Shown here piece by piece: positions 7,903-9,420 of a DNA stretch of 9,420 nt. Positions within the stretch are counted from its first letter, which is position 1. The number at the start of each line of letters is the position of its first letter. Source of the stretch: an uncultured Mollicutes bacterium (GTDB taxonomy: Bacteria; Bacillota_I; Bacilli_A; RFN20; CAG-449); assembly GCA_900551385.1 (NCBI GenBank), contig URVS01000047.1, positions 1-9,420 of the forward strand, read 5' to 3'. The translations under genes were made by a program, and so were the position numbers. The notes below the pieces were generated by a model. The model did no database searches. It was given only the letters and a program-made list of their open reading frames with translations, and was not told where the DNA came from.

Positions 7903-8040
7903 ATGAAAAAAGAATATATTATACCAACAATATCTTTTATTAATGTAAATTATGAAGATGTTATATTAGCAAGCAAATTAGAAACAAATGAAACCCTTGA
8001 TTGGAACACAAGTGTTAATGGTGAAACATGGGGTAAATAA
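7903..8040 (+). CDS. Small 45-residue peptide with conserved-looking EDVI-x-AS segment
   Basis: The peptide begins MKKEYIIPTISFINVNYEDV, continues ILAS, and ends in a polar tail with two tryptophans (DWNTS, ETWGK). There is no signal peptide or membrane segment and no cysteine. The layout (MKK, an aromatic, a proline near residue 8, a short hydrophobic stretch, an acidic EDVI followed by A/T-S, then a variable Gly/Asp/Trp tail) resembles short uncharacterised proteins I recall from gut Firmicutes, often next to surface or secreted protein genes; this is recollection, not a search result. Support for coding: an upstream promoter and Shine-Dalgarno, a fully open frame, and a stop one base before the start of the next gene, as in a coupled operon. 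Function unknown; it could be a leader, a signal peptide precursor or a partner of the secreted protein. Confidence 0.62.
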   Translation: MKKEYIIPTISFINVNYEDVILASKLETNETLDWNTSVNGETWGK

Positions 8041-8041
8041 A

Positions 8042-9223
8042 ATGAAAAAAATAAAAAAATTATTTATTCTTCCATTATTAGCGTTATCTCTATTTAATGT
8101 TAATAATACTCAATTAACTAATTCTCAATTTCAATTAGAAGAAACAACTAATGATAAAAATATCGTTGGAATTAGAAAAGAAATTACATCTACTTCAAAT
8201 AATGATGTTAATGATGTTAAAGTATCTAATATTCTAAAAGTACAAGCATCAAATGTAGAAAATGGTAAAAGATCATTAAGATTTGTTGCAGGCATATCAA
8301 GCCTTTCATTAAAAGCACATTTCCATAGAGAAGAAATCAAAGTAAATAATGAAGTAATAATGAAAGCAAATGATATTGAAGTCACTTGTGCTTATTCAAA
8401 AATATTAAATGGAACTGTTGAACAAACAGCAAATACAGTATTTGAAAATAATGAGTATAAATATTTTGTTGCATATACATTAAAAGATATTCCAGAAGAA
8501 TATTGGTCAACTGTAATTAATGTTTCTCTTGTTTTAGAAGATGGTAAACAAGTAGCTACTAAAAAAGCTAATGTAGATGCGTTTGATGAATCAAAAACAA
8601 ATGAAAAATGTTTTTCGTTTAGTAAATTGAATGATGGCAACTATGCCATTGCCGTGAAAAATGATTATAAAGCAACAATAAAGGAATTAAATATCCCATC
8701 ATATTATTATGAAACGATTGATACAAACAATGAATTTGTAAAAACAAAAAATATGATAACAACCATTGGATATTCTTTATATAATCCGTTTGCAAATTTT
8801 ACCTTTAGTGACTGTACAAATTTGACTTATATTAATTTTGCAAGTACAATTACACAAATTAATGATATGGCTTTTTCAAATTGTAGTTCTTTAACAACTG
8901 TTATTTTTAATTCTGGTGTTAATATTGGCCATTATGCATTTGTTTCATGCAATAAAATTGAAAAACTAATTTTACCAAAAGATACAGTTCTTGGATATGA
9001 ACCATTTGGTAATCACCATGAAAATCTATTTGTATATTATGAAGGTGAAACAATACCTACAACTTGGGATAAAGGTTGGAAAGATATATCATCATTTACA
9101 TTTTATTTATTTTCATCAACTCAACCTACATCAACATCAAAGCCAACTAATGTAGATGGATATTGGCATTATGTAAATAATGAACCAGTCAAATGGGAAA
9201 ATAGCACTGTAGAGAGTAAATAA
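8042..9223 (+). CDS. Secreted BspA-like leucine-rich repeat (LRR_5) protein
   Basis: A 393-residue protein with a signal peptide (KK-rich start, hydrophobic core at about residues 7-20). The ATG at 8042 is preferred over the in-frame ATG at 7988 because it puts the signal sequence at the N-terminus and follows the peptide stop by one base, with GGGG at 8030-8033. Residues 25-70 are polar linker. About 75-180 (GKRSLRFVAGISSL... to VATKKANVDA) look like a beta-rich domain I cannot name. About 255-325 hold three LRR_5 units of roughly 22 residues, each opening with C-x-x-(L/I): CTNLTYINF, CSSLTTVIF and CNKIEKLIL. A T/S/P-rich linker (355-370) leads to YWHYVNNEPVKW (374-385). No LPxTG, C-terminal membrane span or lipobox is seen, so it is probably released or held non-covalently. 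BspA-like proteins often mediate binding to host or other cells; the target here is unknown. Confidence 0.82.
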   Translation: MKKIKKLFILPLLALSLFNVNNTQLTNSQFQLEETTNDKNIVGIRKEITSTSNNDVNDVKVSNILKVQASNVENGKRSLRFVAGISSLSLKAHFHREEIKVNNEVIMKANDIEVTCAYSKILNGTVEQTANTVFENNEYKYFVAYTLKDIPEEYWSTVINVSLVLEDGKQVATKKANVDAFDESKTNEKCFSFSKLNDGNYAIAVKNDYKATIKELNIPSYYYETIDTNNEFVKTKNMITTIGYSLYNPFANFTFSDCTNLTYINFASTITQINDMAFSNCSSLTTVIFNSGVNIGHYAFVSCNKIEKLILPKDTVLGYEPFGNHHENLFVYYEGETIPTTWDKGWKDISSFTFYLFSSTQPTSTSKPTNVDGYWHYVNNEPVKWENSTVESK

Positions 9224-9260
9224 AATACTAAATTTTTAGATAAAATTAACCCGAAAAAAC

Positions 9261-9345
9261 GCTTAAATATGATATAAATAAAAAAAATAAAAAAAGTTAA
9301 AAATATTGTTGATTTTTGAGTTGTATTATTATATTATATTTAAGC
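9261..9345. repeat. Near-perfect 17-bp inverted repeat upstream of tRNA-Ile
   Basis: GCTTAAATATGATATAA at 9261-9277 is matched by its reverse complement at 9329-9345 with a single difference (position 9335, still a G-U pair in RNA). The arms are separated by 51 A/T-rich bases that contain a nested pair, AAAAAT (9299-9304) with ATTTTT (9312-9317). The right arm covers the likely -10 of the tRNA promoter. The rest of the 126-base gap after the LRR gene shows only a weak 4-5 bp hairpin at 9228-9239. Confidence 0.7.
9309..9337 (+). promoter_or_regulatory. Putative promoter of tRNA-Ile
   Basis: TTGATT (9309-9314) and TATTAT (9332-9337, one base from consensus) are separated by 17 bases, placing the transcript start near 9344, a few bases before the mature tRNA 5' end at 9350. 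The -35 match is only four of six and the background is AT-rich, so the call is moderate. Confidence 0.5.
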
Positions 9346-9349
9346 AATC

Positions 9350-9420
<71 letters not shown>

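Noticed and set aside
7988..8041. Upstream in-frame ATG at 7988 as start of the LRR protein
   Set aside because: It would add 18 residues before the signal peptide and overlap the small peptide gene; the ATG at 8042 fits the signal sequence and operon spacing.
8131..8640. Two open frames on the - strand within the LRR-protein gene
   Set aside because: Antisense shadows of a gene with clear signal peptide and repeats; neither has a recognisable domain.
9228..9239. CTAA/TTAG hairpin after the LRR gene as terminator
   Set aside because: Only 4-5 A/T-rich pairs and no T run after it; too weak to call.

Overview
The window is very AT-rich, and every gene lies on the + strand. Codon use is the standard bacterial code: Trp is TGG, TGA ends hprK, and almost all other stops are TAA. 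The order uvrA, hprK, lgt, ppaX-like, trxB is a block known from Bacillus and its relatives. Together with the base composition, the CwlD-type wall amidase and a BspA-like secreted protein, this suggests a host-associated low-GC Gram-positive of the Bacilli/Erysipelotrichia sphere that keeps a cell wall. The exact lineage cannot be fixed from the sequence alone.

Bases 1-5404 are a conserved housekeeping operon with tiny gaps or overlaps: uvrA (5' end cut by the window edge), HPr kinase/phosphorylase, Lgt, and a PpaX-like HAD phosphatase. HprK and the PpaX-like enzyme form a logical pair. HprK dephosphorylates Ser-P-HPr by phosphorolysis and releases pyrophosphate, which PpaX removes in Bacillus.

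Bases 5397-7042 are the odd part. The gene in the trxB slot has a normal thioredoxin reductase N-terminus of about 90-100 residues. It then runs in frame into a different protein, the C-terminal half of a TerD-domain family that I recognise as MXAN_6230/SCO0854-like. That second part is broken by a -1 frame change near base 6164 and then reads to its natural end. It looks like a deletion or recombination scar carrying two gene remnants.

Bases 7082-7750 encode a membrane-anchored or exported CwlD-type N-acetylmuramoyl-L-alanine amidase with all its metal-binding and catalytic residues.

Bases 7751-9223 look like a separate surface-protein unit. It has a good promoter whose predicted start falls on a U-tailed hairpin, then a strong Shine-Dalgarno site unusually far from the next ATG. 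A 45-codon peptide gene follows, and one base after its stop comes a secreted protein with BspA-like (LRR_5) repeats.

Bases 9224-9420 are non-coding up to a tRNA-Ile(GAU) that is cut by the window end. A near-perfect 17-bp inverted repeat sits just upstream of the tRNA and its right arm covers the likely -10 element.

I see no CRISPR array, transposase or complete mobile element. The best candidates for something undescribed are the trxB/TerD-family chimera and the peptide plus LRR-protein unit with its unusual leader.
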